Shown here piece by piece: positions 1-11,257 of a stretch of 64,000 nt of DNA (positions are counted from its first letter, which is position 1; each line of letters opens with the position of its first letter). Both the position numbers and the translations under genes were made by a program. Source of the DNA: Candidatus Omnitrophota bacterium (GTDB lineage Bacteria; Ratteibacteria; UBA8468; B48-G9; JAFGKM01); assembly GCA_023819375.1 (NCBI GenBank), contig JAMWDI010000003.1:186001-250000 (forward strand). The letters are read 5' to 3'. The notes below the pieces were generated by a model that worked only from the letters and a program-made list of their open reading frames with translations, ran no database searches and was not told the origin of the DNA.

Positions 1-312
1 ATAATAAAAACCTCGATAAAAAACTGGATTGGAATTGAAGAAATAGAAGAAAAACTTTATTCTCTTATAATGGAAGGTTTTGGGGAGATGAAAGGAGACG
101 AATTATTTTTGAATTTGAGGCAAGAAAAGAAAATCAATACGGCCGGATTCTATATAGAAGAAGCACTTAAAGAAATAGAAAATGAGAATATGCTTGAACT
201 TGTAGCAGAAAATTTAAAAAATTGTTTGAATGAAATTGATGAATTAATAGGGAATAAATATAGTGAAGAGATTTTAAATGAGATATTTTCAAATTTTTGT
301 ATAGGTAAATAA
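1..312 (+). CDS. mnmE: tRNA modification GTPase MnmE, C-terminal fragment (5' end outside window)
   Basis: Frame is open from base 1; C-terminus ...LELVAENLKNCLNEIDELIGNKYSEEILNEIFSNFCIGK matches the MnmE terminal FCIGK signature. Confidence 0.85.
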   Translation: MIKTSIKNWIGIEEIEEKLYSLIMEGFGEMKGDELFLNLRQEKKINTAGFYIEEALKEIENENMLELVAENLKNCLNEIDELIGNKYSEEILNEIFSNFCIGK

Positions 313-315
313 TTT

Positions 316-849
316 TTATTTTGGTAACTGAATTCCTCTTGCTTTGTTGTATTTTCCTGATATGTCTTTATAAGATTTTTCACAGATTTCTTCTGAAGAA
401 AGAAATATGACCTGCCCTATTCCTTCACCAGCATAGACTTCTGCAAAAACTGGAGTCAAATTTGCTATTTGAATTGTAATATATCCTTCCCATTCAGGTT
501 CAAGAGGTGTGACATTTATAACTATTCCACATCTTGCATAAGTTGATTTCCCAAAACATACACCAATTACATCTCTTGGAATTTTGAAGTATTCTATACT
601 TCTACCAAGAACAAAACTATTAGGAGGAATTCTGCATATCTTACCTTTAAATTTTTCAAAATCTTCTTTTTTTATTTTCTTTGGAGATGTTATTTCTCCT
701 TTAAATATTAAAAATTCATCAGAAAGGGTAAAATCATAACCATAGGAAGACAAACCAAAAGAAATTCCCTTTTTAATCTTTTCTGGAAAAAAGGGTTTTA
801 TCATTCCCTTTTCGGCCATCTTTTTAATCCATCTATCTGACTTAACCAT
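316..849 (-). CDS. dcd: dCTP deaminase / dUTPase family
   Basis: CFGKSTYARCGIVINVTPLEPEWEGYITIQIAN and AGEGIGQVIFL motifs. Confidence 0.93.
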   Translation of the reverse strand: MVKSDRWIKKMAEKGMIKPFFPEKIKKGISFGLSSYGYDFTLSDEFLIFKGEITSPKKIKKEDFEKFKGKICRIPPNSFVLGRSIEYFKIPRDVIGVCFGKSTYARCGIVINVTPLEPEWEGYITIQIANLTPVFAEVYAGEGIGQVIFLSSEEICEKSYKDISGKYNKARGIQLPK

Positions 850-869
850 TTTTAAGGGGGAAATTGAAA

Positions 870-940
870 GCCACCTCGGGGATTTGAACCCCGGACCTGA
901 GCATTACAAGTGCCCTGCTCTACCGCTGAGCTAAGGTGGC
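870..940 (-). tRNA. tRNA-Thr (anticodon TGT)
   Basis: Reverse complement folds as a cloverleaf: GCCACCT/AGGTGGC acceptor, GGGCA-CTTGTAA-TGCTC anticodon arm, CGGGG-TTCAAAT-CCCCG T arm; no encoded CCA. Confidence 0.95.
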
Positions 941-1019
941 TTCCTTTTAAATATTATAGTAAAAATTGAATATTTCTGTCAATAAATTATGATAAAATTA
1001 AAGAAAAAGGAGGATAAAG

Positions 1020-1256
1020 ATGGAAGAAATAAAAGAAATAAAATTAAAAATTGATGGATATACTAAGTTTCTTCTTACTTTAATTGCTATTGCTTTATGG
1101 GGCTTACTTATCAATTTTATATGTAGTTATCAAATTGCTAAAGCAGCTCCGGAGACAATAAATGTGAACATTGAGAAAGTTGGAGGGAGAAGTCTTCCAA
1201 CAGGTAGAATAGATGGGCTTTTGAGAGATGTTATTCCTGTAAAAATAACAAATTGA
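1020..1256 (+). CDS. small single-TM hypothetical protein
   Basis: 78-aa ORF with upstream aaaggagg SD and one hydrophobic segment; no family recognised. Confidence 0.6.
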   Translation: MEEIKEIKLKIDGYTKFLLTLIAIALWGLLINFICSYQIAKAAPETINVNIEKVGGRSLPTGRIDGLLRDVIPVKITN

Positions 1257-1326
1257 AATAAATTTTAGAGAATTGACTGGATTCTAAAAAGATTATAAAT
1301 TATATTTTTAAAAAGAAGGAGTTTAA

Positions 1327-2964
1327 ATGAATTCTTTATTTGTTGCAGGAATTGCTTTATTTTCCTTCTTATTTTTCTATGTTGTTTATGGAAAATACCT
1401 TGAAAAATTATGGGAGATTGATGAAAATAGAAAAACACCTGCTTGGGTAAAAACAGATGGGGTAGATTATCTTCCTGCAAAACACTATCTTATCCTTTTT
1501 GGCCACCATTTTGCTTCAATTGCTGGTGCAGGCCCAATTTTAGGACCTGTTATTGCTGTATGTTTATGGGGATGGGGACCTGCTTTTTTATGGATAGTGC
1601 TTGGTTCAATTTTTCTTGGTGGAGTTCATGATTTTTCTTCTCTTGTTTTAAGTGTAAGAAATGAAGGGCAAACAATAGGAGAATTAACAAAAAGAATTTT
1701 AGGAGAAAAAAGTAAAGTCTTATTTTCTTTATTTTTATGGTTTTCCTTAAGCCTTGTCATTGCTGTTTTTTCAGCAGTAACTGCTAAAACATTCATTGAA
1801 GAACCTGAAATTGTTTTACCAACTTTTTTTCTTATTATTAATGCAATAATTTTTGGTTATCTTGTTTATAAAAAAAATCTACCATTTTTACTTGTAACAA
1901 TTTTCTGCCTTTTTTTGCTTTTCGTGTTTTTCCTTTTTGGTAAAGAAGTTCCTGTAGTTTTAAAATTCAAATCAGGAATCAAAATCTGGATAAGTATTCT
2001 TTTAATTTATTCCTATGTTGCCAGTGTTTTACCGGTTAACTTACTTTTGCAACCAAGAGATTATCTTTCTTCCTTTATTCTTTTTTTTGGAATCTTTCTT
2101 GGATATCTTGGACTTTTAACTTCTCATCCCAAAATAAATGCTCCATTTTATATTTCCTTTAGGTCAGAAACAGGGTTTTTATGGCCTATTATGTTTGTCA
2201 TTATTGCTTGTGGTGCTATAAGTGGCTTTCACGGACTTGTTTCAAGTGGAACAACTTCAAAACAAATTGCAAATGAGAGAGATATAAAAAAAATCGGTTA
2301 TGGGGCAATGTTAACAGAAGGATTTCTATCAATTCTTGCTTTATTATGTGTTTCAGCAGGGCTTTTTTGGTGTTCTCAGAATTACGAGTTAAATTATCCA
2401 GATTTAATGAAAAAAGGCGATTGGATTGGAACTTTTGCGAGAGGTTATGGACAAATCTTAAAAAGATTATTCAATCCTGAAATTGGTAAACTTTTTGCAA
2501 TTATAATGATTAATAGTTTTGTCTTAACCACCCTTGATACAGCAACAAGAATATCAAGATATATAACGGAGGAACTTTTTGGAGAAGCATTTAAAATTAA
2601 ATTTTTGAAAAATAGATTTATCGCAACACTCTTTGTTATACTTTTTGCAGGCTATCTGGCTTTTGGAAATTGGCAAAAAATCTGGCCTGTTTTTGGTGCC
2701 TCAAATCAACTTGTTGCCGGAATTACTTTATTTATATGTGCAACCTATCTTATTATTAAAGGAAAAAATTCAATCTCTGTTATGATCCCGACCATTATTA
2801 TGTTTTTGACAACAATAACTGCTTTGACTATTCAAATGAAAAATTTTTATATTAAAAAACAGTTTTTACTTGGAAACATAAGTTTAATTTTGATAATTTT
2901 ATCTTTTTTCATGATTAATGAAGGAGTGAGAATCTTATTTTCGCTAACTGAAAAAAGGAGATAA
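1327..2964 (+). CDS. cstA: carbon starvation protein CstA family transporter
   Basis: FGHHFASIAGAGPILGPVIA and GGVHDFSSLVLSVRNEGQTIGEL motifs; many TM segments. Confidence 0.93.
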   Translation: MNSLFVAGIALFSFLFFYVVYGKYLEKLWEIDENRKTPAWVKTDGVDYLPAKHYLILFGHHFASIAGAGPILGPVIAVCLWGWGPAFLWIVLGSIFLGGVHDFSSLVLSVRNEGQTIGELTKRILGEKSKVLFSLFLWFSLSLVIAVFSAVTAKTFIEEPEIVLPTFFLIINAIIFGYLVYKKNLPFLLVTIFCLFLLFVFFLFGKEVPVVLKFKSGIKIWISILLIYSYVASVLPVNLLLQPRDYLSSFILFFGIFLGYLGLLTSHPKINAPFYISFRSETGFLWPIMFVIIACGAISGFHGLVSSGTTSKQIANERDIKKIGYGAMLTEGFLSILALLCVSAGLFWCSQNYELNYPDLMKKGDWIGTFARGYGQILKRLFNPEIGKLFAIIMINSFVLTTLDTATRISRYITEELFGEAFKIKFLKNRFIATLFVILFAGYLAFGNWQKIWPVFGASNQLVAGITLFICATYLIIKGKNSISVMIPTIIMFLTTITALTIQMKNFYIKKQFLLGNISLILIILSFFMINEGVRILFSLTEKRR

Positions 2965-2966
2965 AA

Positions 2967-4877
2967 ATGGGATTTGAAAAAGAAAAATTGACTTTTGATG
3001 AGATAAAAAAACTTGAAAATTTGAGAAAAGAATGTATAAGAGATATTTTAACAATGACAACTCTTGCAAATTCAGGTCATCCTGGAGGAGCAATTTCTTC
3101 TCTTGATATTTATCTTGTTATTTTTTCATATGCCAATGTTTCTCCCTCAAAATTAGATGATCCAGAAAGAGATAAAATTATTATAAGCCATGGACATACA
3201 TCAGCAGGTGTTTATTCAGTTCTTGGAAGACTTGGATTTTTTGATATAGAAATGGCAATAAGTACTTTTAGAAAAGCAGGAAGTATTTTTGATGGTCACA
3301 TTGTAAGAAAGGTTCCTGGTATTGAATGGGGAACCGGTAATTTAGGGCAGGGTCTTTCTGCTGGTTGTGGCTTTGCACTTGGAGATAAATTACATAACAG
3401 AAATTCATATACTTTTGTTCTAATGAGTGACGGAGAACAGACAAAAGGACAGGTTAGTGAAGCAAGAAGATTTGCTGTTAAATATAGATTGAATAAGTTA
3501 AAAGTTATCATTGATTATAATAGATTGCAGATAAGTGGAAAAATAGATGATGTAATGCCATGCAGAATAAAAGAAAATTATCTTGCAGATGGATGGGAAG
3601 TTTTAGAATGTGATGGACATAATTTTTCAGAAATATATGAAAATTTAAGAAGAGCAATATTGATTGATAAACCAGTTTGTATAATTGCTCATACTGTTAT
3701 GGGAAAAGGGATTTCTTTCATGGAAAATCAGCATAAATATCATGGTAAACCTTTAAGTGAAGAAGAATATAAAAAAGCAATGGAAGAACTTGGACTTGAA
3801 CCAGTTCTTGAAAAATATAAAGAGTTAAGAAAAAAAGATTGGACATATCCAGAAAGAAAATTTTGTTTTTCTCCTAAAATAAATAAAGGGAAACCAATAT
3901 TGTATAAAAAAGAAGAAAAGATAGATAATAGAACTGCTTATGGGAATGCTCTTGTTGATCTTGCAAGAGAAAATAAAGAGAATAAAGAATATCCTATTAT
4001 TGTTTTTGACTGTGATCTTGCAACAAGTGTTAAAACTGATTTGTTTGAAAAAGAATTTCCAGAAAGATTTTTTCAAGTTGGTATTCAGGAACATAATGCT
4101 GCAACAATAAGCGGAGCAATTTCAACAGATAAATTTATTACTTTCTTTTCTGATTTTGGTGTTTTTGGTATTGATGAAACATATAACCAGCAAAGACTTA
4201 ATGACCAGAATTTTACAAATTTAAAACTTGTTTGTACACATCTTGGTCTTGATGTAGGAGAAGATGGTAAGACACATCAATGTATTGATTATATCGGGAT
4301 TTTACGAAACCTGTATGGATTTAAAATTATAATACCAGCAGATCCAAATCAAACAGATAGAGTTATAAGATATATTATTGATAAAGAAGGGAATTGGTTT
4401 GTTGGAATGGGAAGAAGCCGGGTTCCTGTAATTTTAAAAGAAAATGGAGATATCTTTTTTGATGAGAATTATAAATTTGAATATGGAAAAGCAGATATTA
4501 TACGAGAAGGGAAAGAAGGATATATTTTGACTTATGGATGTATGGTTTATAGAGCAATTAAAATATATGAAGAACTTAAAAAAGATGGCATAAGCATAGG
4601 TGTAATGAATATTAGTTCTCCAACAGTCATAGATGAAGAAAAAATTGAAATAGCCATTAATACAGGGCTTATTATTACCTATGAAGACCATCATATTGAA
4701 ACAGGTCTTTCTTCAACTATAGCACTTTATCTTGCCGAAAGAAATAAAAATGTAAAATTTTTAAGGTTTGGTATTAAAAATTATGGCGCTTCAGGAACTC
4801 CAGATGAATTATTTAAAAAAGAAGGACTTGATCCAGAAAATTTAATTCAGAGAATTAAAGAAACTCTTAAAAAATAA
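2967..4877 (+). CDS. tkt: transketolase (single-chain)
   Basis: ANSGHPGGAISSLD, GNLGQGLSAGCGFALG, SDGEQTKGQ, QEHNAATISGAIS motifs. Confidence 0.92.
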   Translation: MGFEKEKLTFDEIKKLENLRKECIRDILTMTTLANSGHPGGAISSLDIYLVIFSYANVSPSKLDDPERDKIIISHGHTSAGVYSVLGRLGFFDIEMAISTFRKAGSIFDGHIVRKVPGIEWGTGNLGQGLSAGCGFALGDKLHNRNSYTFVLMSDGEQTKGQVSEARRFAVKYRLNKLKVIIDYNRLQISGKIDDVMPCRIKENYLADGWEVLECDGHNFSEIYENLRRAILIDKPVCIIAHTVMGKGISFMENQHKYHGKPLSEEEYKKAMEELGLEPVLEKYKELRKKDWTYPERKFCFSPKINKGKPILYKKEEKIDNRTAYGNALVDLARENKENKEYPIIVFDCDLATSVKTDLFEKEFPERFFQVGIQEHNAATISGAISTDKFITFFSDFGVFGIDETYNQQRLNDQNFTNLKLVCTHLGLDVGEDGKTHQCIDYIGILRNLYGFKIIIPADPNQTDRVIRYIIDKEGNWFVGMGRSRVPVILKENGDIFFDENYKFEYGKADIIREGKEGYILTYGCMVYRAIKIYEELKKDGISIGVMNISSPTVIDEEKIEIAINTGLIITYEDHHIETGLSSTIALYLAERNKNVKFLRFGIKNYGASGTPDELFKKEGLDPENLIQRIKETLKK

Positions 4878-4917
4878 TTTTAAATCCCAAAATAAAAATT
4901 CAAAATATAAAATTTAT

Positions 4918-4946
4918 TTGACAAAAAAAACAAAAAGTTTTAAAAT
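4918..4946 (+). promoter_or_regulatory. sigma70-like promoter (TTGACA-17-TAAAAT) upstream of the GntR-type regulator
   Basis: Hexamers and 17-nt spacing read directly. Confidence 0.6.
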
Positions 4947-4966
4947 AAATATAAAGTAATATAAAA

Positions 4967-6022
4967 ATGAAAATAAAATACATAGCAATTCAAGATTATA
5001 TCCAGAAACTGATAGAAAAAGGAAAGCATGGAGATATTCTTCCATCTGAGAAAGAATTATCTAAAAAATTTAATGTTTCTCATATGACTGTGAGAAGAGT
5101 TTATGAATATTTTGAGAAAGAAGGGCGTGTATATAGAAAAAAAGGTAAAGGCACGTTTATAAGAAAAATAAATTTCAGGAAGGATGATTTACATTTTTCC
5201 TTTTTAATCCCGCACTATATGGATTACCAAAAAAATCCATTTTACATAGAAATATTTAAAGGAATTTTAGAGAAGGCTTCTTTATTTAATATAAAATTAC
5301 ATCTTTTTAATTTTACAGAAGATTATTTTTCAATTTTGAAAGAATTGGAGAGAAATAAATGTGATGTGATAATTAGTTTTATACCTGAAAAAAGGCATTA
5401 TAAATTTCTTGAAGAGTTGTCAGATAGAGGCTATATAGTTTTTGCAATAAACAGAATTATAAAAAATTACAACATAAATTATATTTCAGCAGACCATGTA
5501 AACGATGCATATAAATTGACAAAAAATTTAATTGAGAGAAATAAAAGAAAAGTAGGATTTATAGGACTCTGGGAAGGCCATGAATTTTCAAGATATAGAT
5601 TTGAAGGTTATAAAAAGGCACTGCAAGAAGAAAAAATAAAGATAAATAATAATTTGGTTATTCATTTGCCCTTTTTATTTCCAATTGAAATATTAATCCC
5701 TGAAAAAACGATAGAGTTAATTATAAAAAGAAATATAGATGCTATTATCTGCACAGGAGGTTCATTTCTTCCTTACATTTTGAAAGGAATAAAAGATATA
5801 GGGGCAAAAATACCAGATGATATAGAGATTGCGACATTTGATAAAGTTCAAGAAGATATAGAAGAAAAAGAAGTAATTCATGAAGTTATACAGCCACTTA
5901 AAAAAATTGGTGAATTGACAATTGAAAACGCTTTAAAAGTATTAAAAGGAGAAAAAGGGAAAATTGAAATATTAATACCTTCTGAAATAGTTATGAAAGA
6001 ATTTGAAACAGTGAAGATATAA
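4967..6022 (+). CDS. GntR-type HTH regulator with LacI/periplasmic-binding-protein-like sensor domain
   Basis: N-terminal ILPSEKELSKKFNVSHMTVRRVYEYFEKEGRVYRKKGKGTFI wHTH; C-terminal PBP-like sensor. Confidence 0.88.
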   Translation: MKIKYIAIQDYIQKLIEKGKHGDILPSEKELSKKFNVSHMTVRRVYEYFEKEGRVYRKKGKGTFIRKINFRKDDLHFSFLIPHYMDYQKNPFYIEIFKGILEKASLFNIKLHLFNFTEDYFSILKELERNKCDVIISFIPEKRHYKFLEELSDRGYIVFAINRIIKNYNINYISADHVNDAYKLTKNLIERNKRKVGFIGLWEGHEFSRYRFEGYKKALQEEKIKINNNLVIHLPFLFPIEILIPEKTIELIIKRNIDAIICTGGSFLPYILKGIKDIGAKIPDDIEIATFDKVQEDIEEKEVIHEVIQPLKKIGELTIENALKVLKGEKGKIEILIPSEIVMKEFETVKI

Positions 6023-6066
6023 AAAATGAAAAAAAATATTCTAATAAATAAAAAGGAGGTGATAAT

Positions 6067-6825
6067 ATGAAAAAGAAAGGATTTACATTAATAGAATTGC
6101 TTGTTGTAGTAGCAATAATTGCAATTTTGGCTGCTATGCTTTTGCCTGCATTAAGCAAAGCGAGAGAAAGAGCACGTGCTTCTGTGTGTATGAATAATTT
6201 AAAGCAACTTGGACAGGCAATATTAATGTATGCTAATGATTATGATGGTAAATGGATGTGTTATCATTGGGTAACAAATGTAACAACTTATTATTGGATA
6301 TGTTTTTTAACACCGATAAGTTTTAAATCTGTACCAGCATATATTCCTGTGCCCAAAGCTAATAAACCACATGTAAGTGTTTGTCCAAGTGAATTTCCGA
6401 GAGTTTATGTTGATAGATGGAAAATATATGGAATTAATTATTCTTCTTATATAAATGTGTCTCCTGATGATACAAATGTTGTATTTTTAGGTTCTTATCC
6501 AGGATATGGAGATTATAGATGGATATACATAGGAAGAATTAAAAATCCTTCAAATTTTGTTCTTCTTGGAGATAGTTTTTATTTGTCAGCAGGTAGTCAA
6601 TATGGTTTTCAACTTAATTATAATGCAGGTGGAACAAATTATAGTGGGATACATTTTAGGCATAATGGAGTTGCCAATATATTATTTGCAGATGGTCATG
6701 TAGAAGCATGTAACCCATCAAGATTGAAAGTATGTTTTAAAGGAGGACAAACAAATACATGGCCTTATTATATTTTGGGTGTAAATTATGGACTTACAAA
6801 GGAAAGAGTACCATTTAATTTTTAA
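6067..6825 (+). CDS. pseudopilin, DUF1559 / H-X9-DG type
   Basis: [32 protein letters not shown] prepilin leader; [15 protein letters not shown]-terminal motif; strong SD aaggaggtgataatATG. Confidence 0.93.
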   Translation: MKKKGFTLIELLVVVAIIAILAAMLLPALSKARERARASVCMNNLKQLGQAILMYANDYDGKWMCYHWVTNVTTYYWICFLTPISFKSVPAYIPVPKANKPHVSVCPSEFPRVYVDRWKIYGINYSSYINVSPDDTNVVFLGSYPGYGDYRWIYIGRIKNPSNFVLLGDSFYLSAGSQYGFQLNYNAGGTNYSGIHFRHNGVANILFADGHVEACNPSRLKVCFKGGQTNTWPYYILGVNYGLTKERVPFNF

Positions 6826-6826
6826 A

Positions 6827-8587
6827 ATGCAGAAATTAATATTATTTTTATTTTTATTTTCTTATTTTTTGTTTTCAGAAATTTTTTCTATAGATAAAAA
6901 AATTATTCATCACGGGTGGAGTTGGCTTACTCCTGAGATTTTGAGAGAAAAAATAAGAAATATTGAGAATTCAACACCCTTTTTTGATGGAGTTGTTATA
7001 AGGTTGAAAGATATACTTCCTTTTAAGAAGAAAAAAATAAATGAAGGTATTTACAAAGAAGACATAGAGAACTTAAAGAATACTGATTTTAAAATTTTTA
7101 AAGATAATTTTTTAATTGTTTTTAGTGGTGGGATTAAAGACGAAAAAGAAGAATGGGACTGGTTTAATGAAAAGGATATAGAATCTTCAGCATATAATTG
7201 GGGTTTACTTGCTAAAATTGCTAAAGAGGTAGGATGTAAAGGATTGATTTTTGATCCTGAAGTTTATTATGGAATAAAAATTTTTAATTACAATTCTTTA
7301 ATAAATAAAAATGAAAAAACTTTTGAGGAATATTATAACCAAGTGAGAAAAGCAGGAAGAAAAATAATGAGTTCAATTCAGAAAGAATATCCTAATATTG
7401 TACTTTTTTTTCTTTTTGGAAATAGTATCTTTACTGGAAATGTTTATTCAATGGATGTCAAAATTTTGTCCCAACATCCTTATGGATTATTACCTGCTTT
7501 TATAAATGGAATTTTAGATGTTATTAATCCAGAAGTTTTACTTATTGATGGGAATGAACCTTCTTATTGGTATAGAAAACCCGAAGATTTTTATACCGCT
7601 TATCACATTATTAAGGAAGGTTCTATTTTACTTGTTGCTCCTGAAAATAGGGAAAAATATAAGAGACAGGTAAGAGTGAGTTTTGGTATTTATCCTGATT
7701 TATATTACGGTTTTTATAAATCTTTTGTTGGTGGTTCTATTCCAGGGGAAATGGAAAGAGCAAAGTGGTATGAACACAATATTTATTGGGGATTAAAAGT
7801 TTGTGATGAATATATTTGGAATTATGCAGAAAAGATTGATTGGTATGGAATTCAAGAAAAGCAACCGTGGTGTAATTATGTCCCCAAAGGAGCAAAAGAT
7901 GCAATAATAAGTGCCAAGAGGAAGATACAAACTGGAAAAGAACTTGAATTTAATATATTAGAGGTTTTAAAAAATAAATTAATGATAAGAAATATGAAAG
8001 TGGAAAAAATTGATAGACAGATTGAAATAGATGGAAGACTTGAACCATTTATTATGGAGAAAATAAAAAGTCTTCCTGATTTTGTTGGGAGATTTAGTGA
8101 AGTGGAAAAGGGAATACAATGTCAAACAAAAGTTTGGTGTGGTTATGACGAAAAATATCTTTATATATGTTTTTATAATGAAGAACCATCTATCTCAGAG
8201 GTTCAAGTTTATGGTGAAGAGAGAGACGAAGATATTTGGAAAGGAGATTGTGTAGAGATTTTTATTACAAAATATAATTTTTTGTATCCTTATTATCATT
8301 TTATAGTCAACCTTTCAAATATTCAATATGATGCTATTAATATTAACGGAAATGAAGATAAAGCATGGAACGGAAAATGGGAAAGTGCTGTTTTTAAAGG
8401 AGAGAATTACTGGACAGTAGAGATAAAAATACCTTTTGCAGAGATTGGAGGGTTTATTTCTGAAAGAAGAGCCAATTTTTGCAGAGTGAGAAAAACCAAA
8501 AAGGAATCAAGTCTTGCAACGTGGTCTCAAATTATATCATGGTTTAATGAGCCTGAAAATTTTGGAATTTTAAATTTTAAAGAATGA
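6827..8587 (+). CDS. secreted glycosidase-like protein with C-terminal CBM9-like domain
   Basis: Signal peptide MQKLILFLFLFSYFLFSEIFS; C-terminal IDGRLEPF...YDEKYLYICFYNEEP...DEDIWKGDCVEIFI CBM9-like pattern. Confidence 0.65.
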   Translation: MQKLILFLFLFSYFLFSEIFSIDKKIIHHGWSWLTPEILREKIRNIENSTPFFDGVVIRLKDILPFKKKKINEGIYKEDIENLKNTDFKIFKDNFLIVFSGGIKDEKEEWDWFNEKDIESSAYNWGLLAKIAKEVGCKGLIFDPEVYYGIKIFNYNSLINKNEKTFEEYYNQVRKAGRKIMSSIQKEYPNIVLFFLFGNSIFTGNVYSMDVKILSQHPYGLLPAFINGILDVINPEVLLIDGNEPSYWYRKPEDFYTAYHIIKEGSILLVAPENREKYKRQVRVSFGIYPDLYYGFYKSFVGGSIPGEMERAKWYEHNIYWGLKVCDEYIWNYAEKIDWYGIQEKQPWCNYVPKGAKDAIISAKRKIQTGKELEFNILEVLKNKLMIRNMKVEKIDRQIEIDGRLEPFIMEKIKSLPDFVGRFSEVEKGIQCQTKVWCGYDEKYLYICFYNEEPSISEVQVYGEERDEDIWKGDCVEIFITKYNFLYPYYHFIVNLSNIQYDAININGNEDKAWNGKWESAVFKGENYWTVEIKIPFAEIGGFISERRANFCRVRKTKKESSLATWSQIISWFNEPENFGILNFKE

Positions 8588-11238
8588 AAAAGATGAAAAA
8601 AATTCTATTAACTTTGTTTTATTGGTTTTTATTTAACTTAAATAGTTTTTCTCAAATAAAATCAATAGTAGAAACAGAAAATTTTAAAGTCATATGGAGT
8701 TCAGATAAGCCAATTACAATAATTTCAGAAGATAATATAACGAAATATAAAATTGAATTTCCAGCAGTGAAAAAAGAAAAAGGACAAGTTTTATGTATGA
8801 GGTTTAAGGCATATTTAACTCATCCAACTCCAGGTGGCTGGAATCCATATCTTGGAATAAGTTTAAATGAAAAGTATCTTGGCAAATTTACAGAAACTGG
8901 TAGATATAGATTGTTAAATAGAACAGGTACTTTTAAAACAACAATTGGAGAAAGAGAGTGGTGGGGAACCCAATTTTCAATTCCCACAGTTATAACATTT
9001 TTTGGAGATGGAATTATTCTTGACAGCAGAGTTATAAGTTGCAAAGAAGAAGGTTATTGGTATTTATTTGATATTTCTGACTATGTTAATTATATTGAAA
9101 TAGGTCCTGATGAAAGAATTGAAAGCACAAAACCAAATGAATTAACGTTTTACAATACATATCTTAAGAGATATGTTAAAGAAAAAGAAATAAATCTTGT
9201 GATTGAAAATTTAGAAATAGGATATTTGCCTGAAGATTTCGTTAAAAATCTTGCGATAGGTGTGATGGCAGAATACAAAATAGATACAAAAAAAATAGAT
9301 TTTAAAACAAAAGAATATGAGTTGAATATAGGGGAAAATGGTTCTATTGAAATAATAATAGAAAAAGAAAAATATCAAATTTCAACATTTTTTTCATATC
9401 CAGGAGATAAAATTGGATTTAATTCCTTTTCTTCTGAAAAAGATTGGGATGTTAAGATTGAGAAAATAGATAAAGATAAAGTTAAAATAGAAGGAGAGAA
9501 TAATTTTTATAAAGTTGAAAGAGTTTTAACATTAAAAGGAGAAAAAATTGAAATAGAGGATAATTTAAAAAATAAACTTGATAGTGAGATAGGTGTGATA
9601 ATAAAGAATAAAATTTTAACTCCAGTGCCACCTTCTTACTATCGTCTTGCAGGAGTTGAAAAAGTAGAATATTTAGATGTTGTTGCTCCAAATCCTACTA
9701 TTTTTATTTCTCAAGATAAAAGCAGTTTAGGTTTTGTTGCAGAAGACAATATTTTGAGATTGCAAGGAGAAATGAGGAAATGGGGAGGTAATAGTTTTGA
9801 ATATTACACAAGACATTTTGGTCTTGATAAAAATAAAGAGTATAAATTTTGTTTTTCACTTTACCCAATAAAAAACAAAGGACCAAAGAAAAGTAATGAT
9901 TATTTTGCATTTATTAATAAAGTAAGAAGGGATTGGGATACTAATTTTACTATTGAAGGGCCTATTATAATGGGAGCAACTGTGATTCCAGAAAGAAAGG
10001 CAAAAGGCTATATGATATATCCCTGGTTAAGCACTAATGCCTATAATCCTAAAACAGACAAATTTTATACAATGGAAGAGATTGAAAACCAGTGGAAATC
10101 ATTAAAAGATAAAATAAGAAAATCAGATCCAAATGCGTATGTTCTTGGAGTTATTGAGGGGAATCTTTATGCAATTGATAAAAGAGAAATACCGGGTGGA
10201 GAAAAAATAGGACAAGGAAGAATTAATTATGGCACAATCCTAACTAAAGAGGAAACAAAATTGGTTGAAGATTACATAGGTCCATTAAAAGATTCTGTGT
10301 TGAGAACTGAAGATGGGAGAATGATAGTTGATACTTATTATCCTTCTACAACAACATATCTTAAAAATCTTTGGCTTTATGTAATGGTTTATTATATAGA
10401 AGGCAATTACAGATATAAACAGATGCTTGAATATTTAGATTTTATTTTTGATAAGATAGGATGTGATGGTGTTTATATTGACCAGTTTGAATTATCTTAT
10501 TCAGGATTAGGAACCATTAGAGATAGATGTACATATGAAAAATGGGATGGATATACAGTTGATATAGATGAAAATACTGGGAAGATTAAAAGGAAATATA
10601 CTGATTTAGGTTTGGTAAGTATTCCAGCAAGAAAGAAAATTTTAGATTATGCTTTATCTAAAGGTAAAATAGTTGTATTAAATGGTTATGCCTGTGCGAG
10701 AGAACTTCAAAATTTGAGAAATGTTTTTAGATTTGCTGAGATGGAAAATGACTTTCCTAATCCATTAAATTATATAAATCAAGAACCACCGGTATTAAGA
10801 TGGTGTGCCATGGGCCATTTATCAACTCCTATTATCTATGGATTAGAACCTGCAAAACTTGGAAAAGAAGGTAGTAATAGATATGCAGAAGTAGTAATAA
10901 AAGGGATAATCACTGCTTTAAAAAATGGACTTTTATATTATCCACATGCAAAAGGAGCAATAATCCCAAAAGAAGGAGAAGGAGCAGGAGAATATGGGCC
11001 AATGAATCATATGTTTCCAATAACAATAGAAGAGATAAATGAAGGATATATAATAGGGAAAGAAAGGATAATAAGTTGTGTTTCAAAAGTTTTCAAATTT
11101 AATAAAGAGCCAAAGGTATATTTATTTGATTTAAAAGGCAGAGAAAAAGAGCATAATTTTAAGATAGAAAAGAAAGGTAAAGAATGGGAGATAGATGTTA
11201 AATTAAATGACTGGAATGAAATATGTATAATTGAATAA
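8584..11238 (+). CDS. secreted TIM-barrel glycosidase-like protein, unclassified
   Basis: N-terminal hydrophobic signal; [15 protein letters not shown] barrel-like motif; 4-nt overlap with previous CDS. Confidence 0.55.
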   Translation: MKKMKKILLTLFYWFLFNLNSFSQIKSIVETENFKVIWSSDKPITIISEDNITKYKIEFPAVKKEKGQVLCMRFKAYLTHPTPGGWNPYLGISLNEKYLGKFTETGRYRLLNRTGTFKTTIGEREWWGTQFSIPTVITFFGDGIILDSRVISCKEEGYWYLFDISDYVNYIEIGPDERIESTKPNELTFYNTYLKRYVKEKEINLVIENLEIGYLPEDFVKNLAIGVMAEYKIDTKKIDFKTKEYELNIGENGSIEIIIEKEKYQISTFFSYPGDKIGFNSFSSEKDWDVKIEKIDKDKVKIEGENNFYKVERVLTLKGEKIEIEDNLKNKLDSEIGVIIKNKILTPVPPSYYRLAGVEKVEYLDVVAPNPTIFISQDKSSLGFVAEDNILRLQGEMRKWGGNSFEYYTRHFGLDKNKEYKFCFSLYPIKNKGPKKSNDYFAFINKVRRDWDTNFTIEGPIIMGATVIPERKAKGYMIYPWLSTNAYNPKTDKFYTMEEIENQWKSLKDKIRKSDPNAYVLGVIEGNLYAIDKREIPGGEKIGQGRINYGTILTKEETKLVEDYIGPLKDSVLRTEDGRMIVDTYYPSTTTYLKNLWLYVMVYYIEGNYRYKQMLEYLDFIFDKIGCDGVYIDQFELSYSGLGTIRDRCTYEKWDGYTVDIDENTGKIKRKYTDLGLVSIPARKKILDYALSKGKIVVLNGYACARELQNLRNVFRFAEMENDFPNPLNYINQEPPVLRWCAMGHLSTPIIYGLEPAKLGKEGSNRYAEVVIKGIITALKNGLLYYPHAKGAIIPKEGEGAGEYGPMNHMFPITIEEINEGYIIGKERIISCVSKVFKFNKEPKVYLFDLKGREKEHNFKIEKKGKEWEIDVKLNDWNEICIIE

Positions 11239-11257
11239 GAAAAGGGGGGGTAATAAT

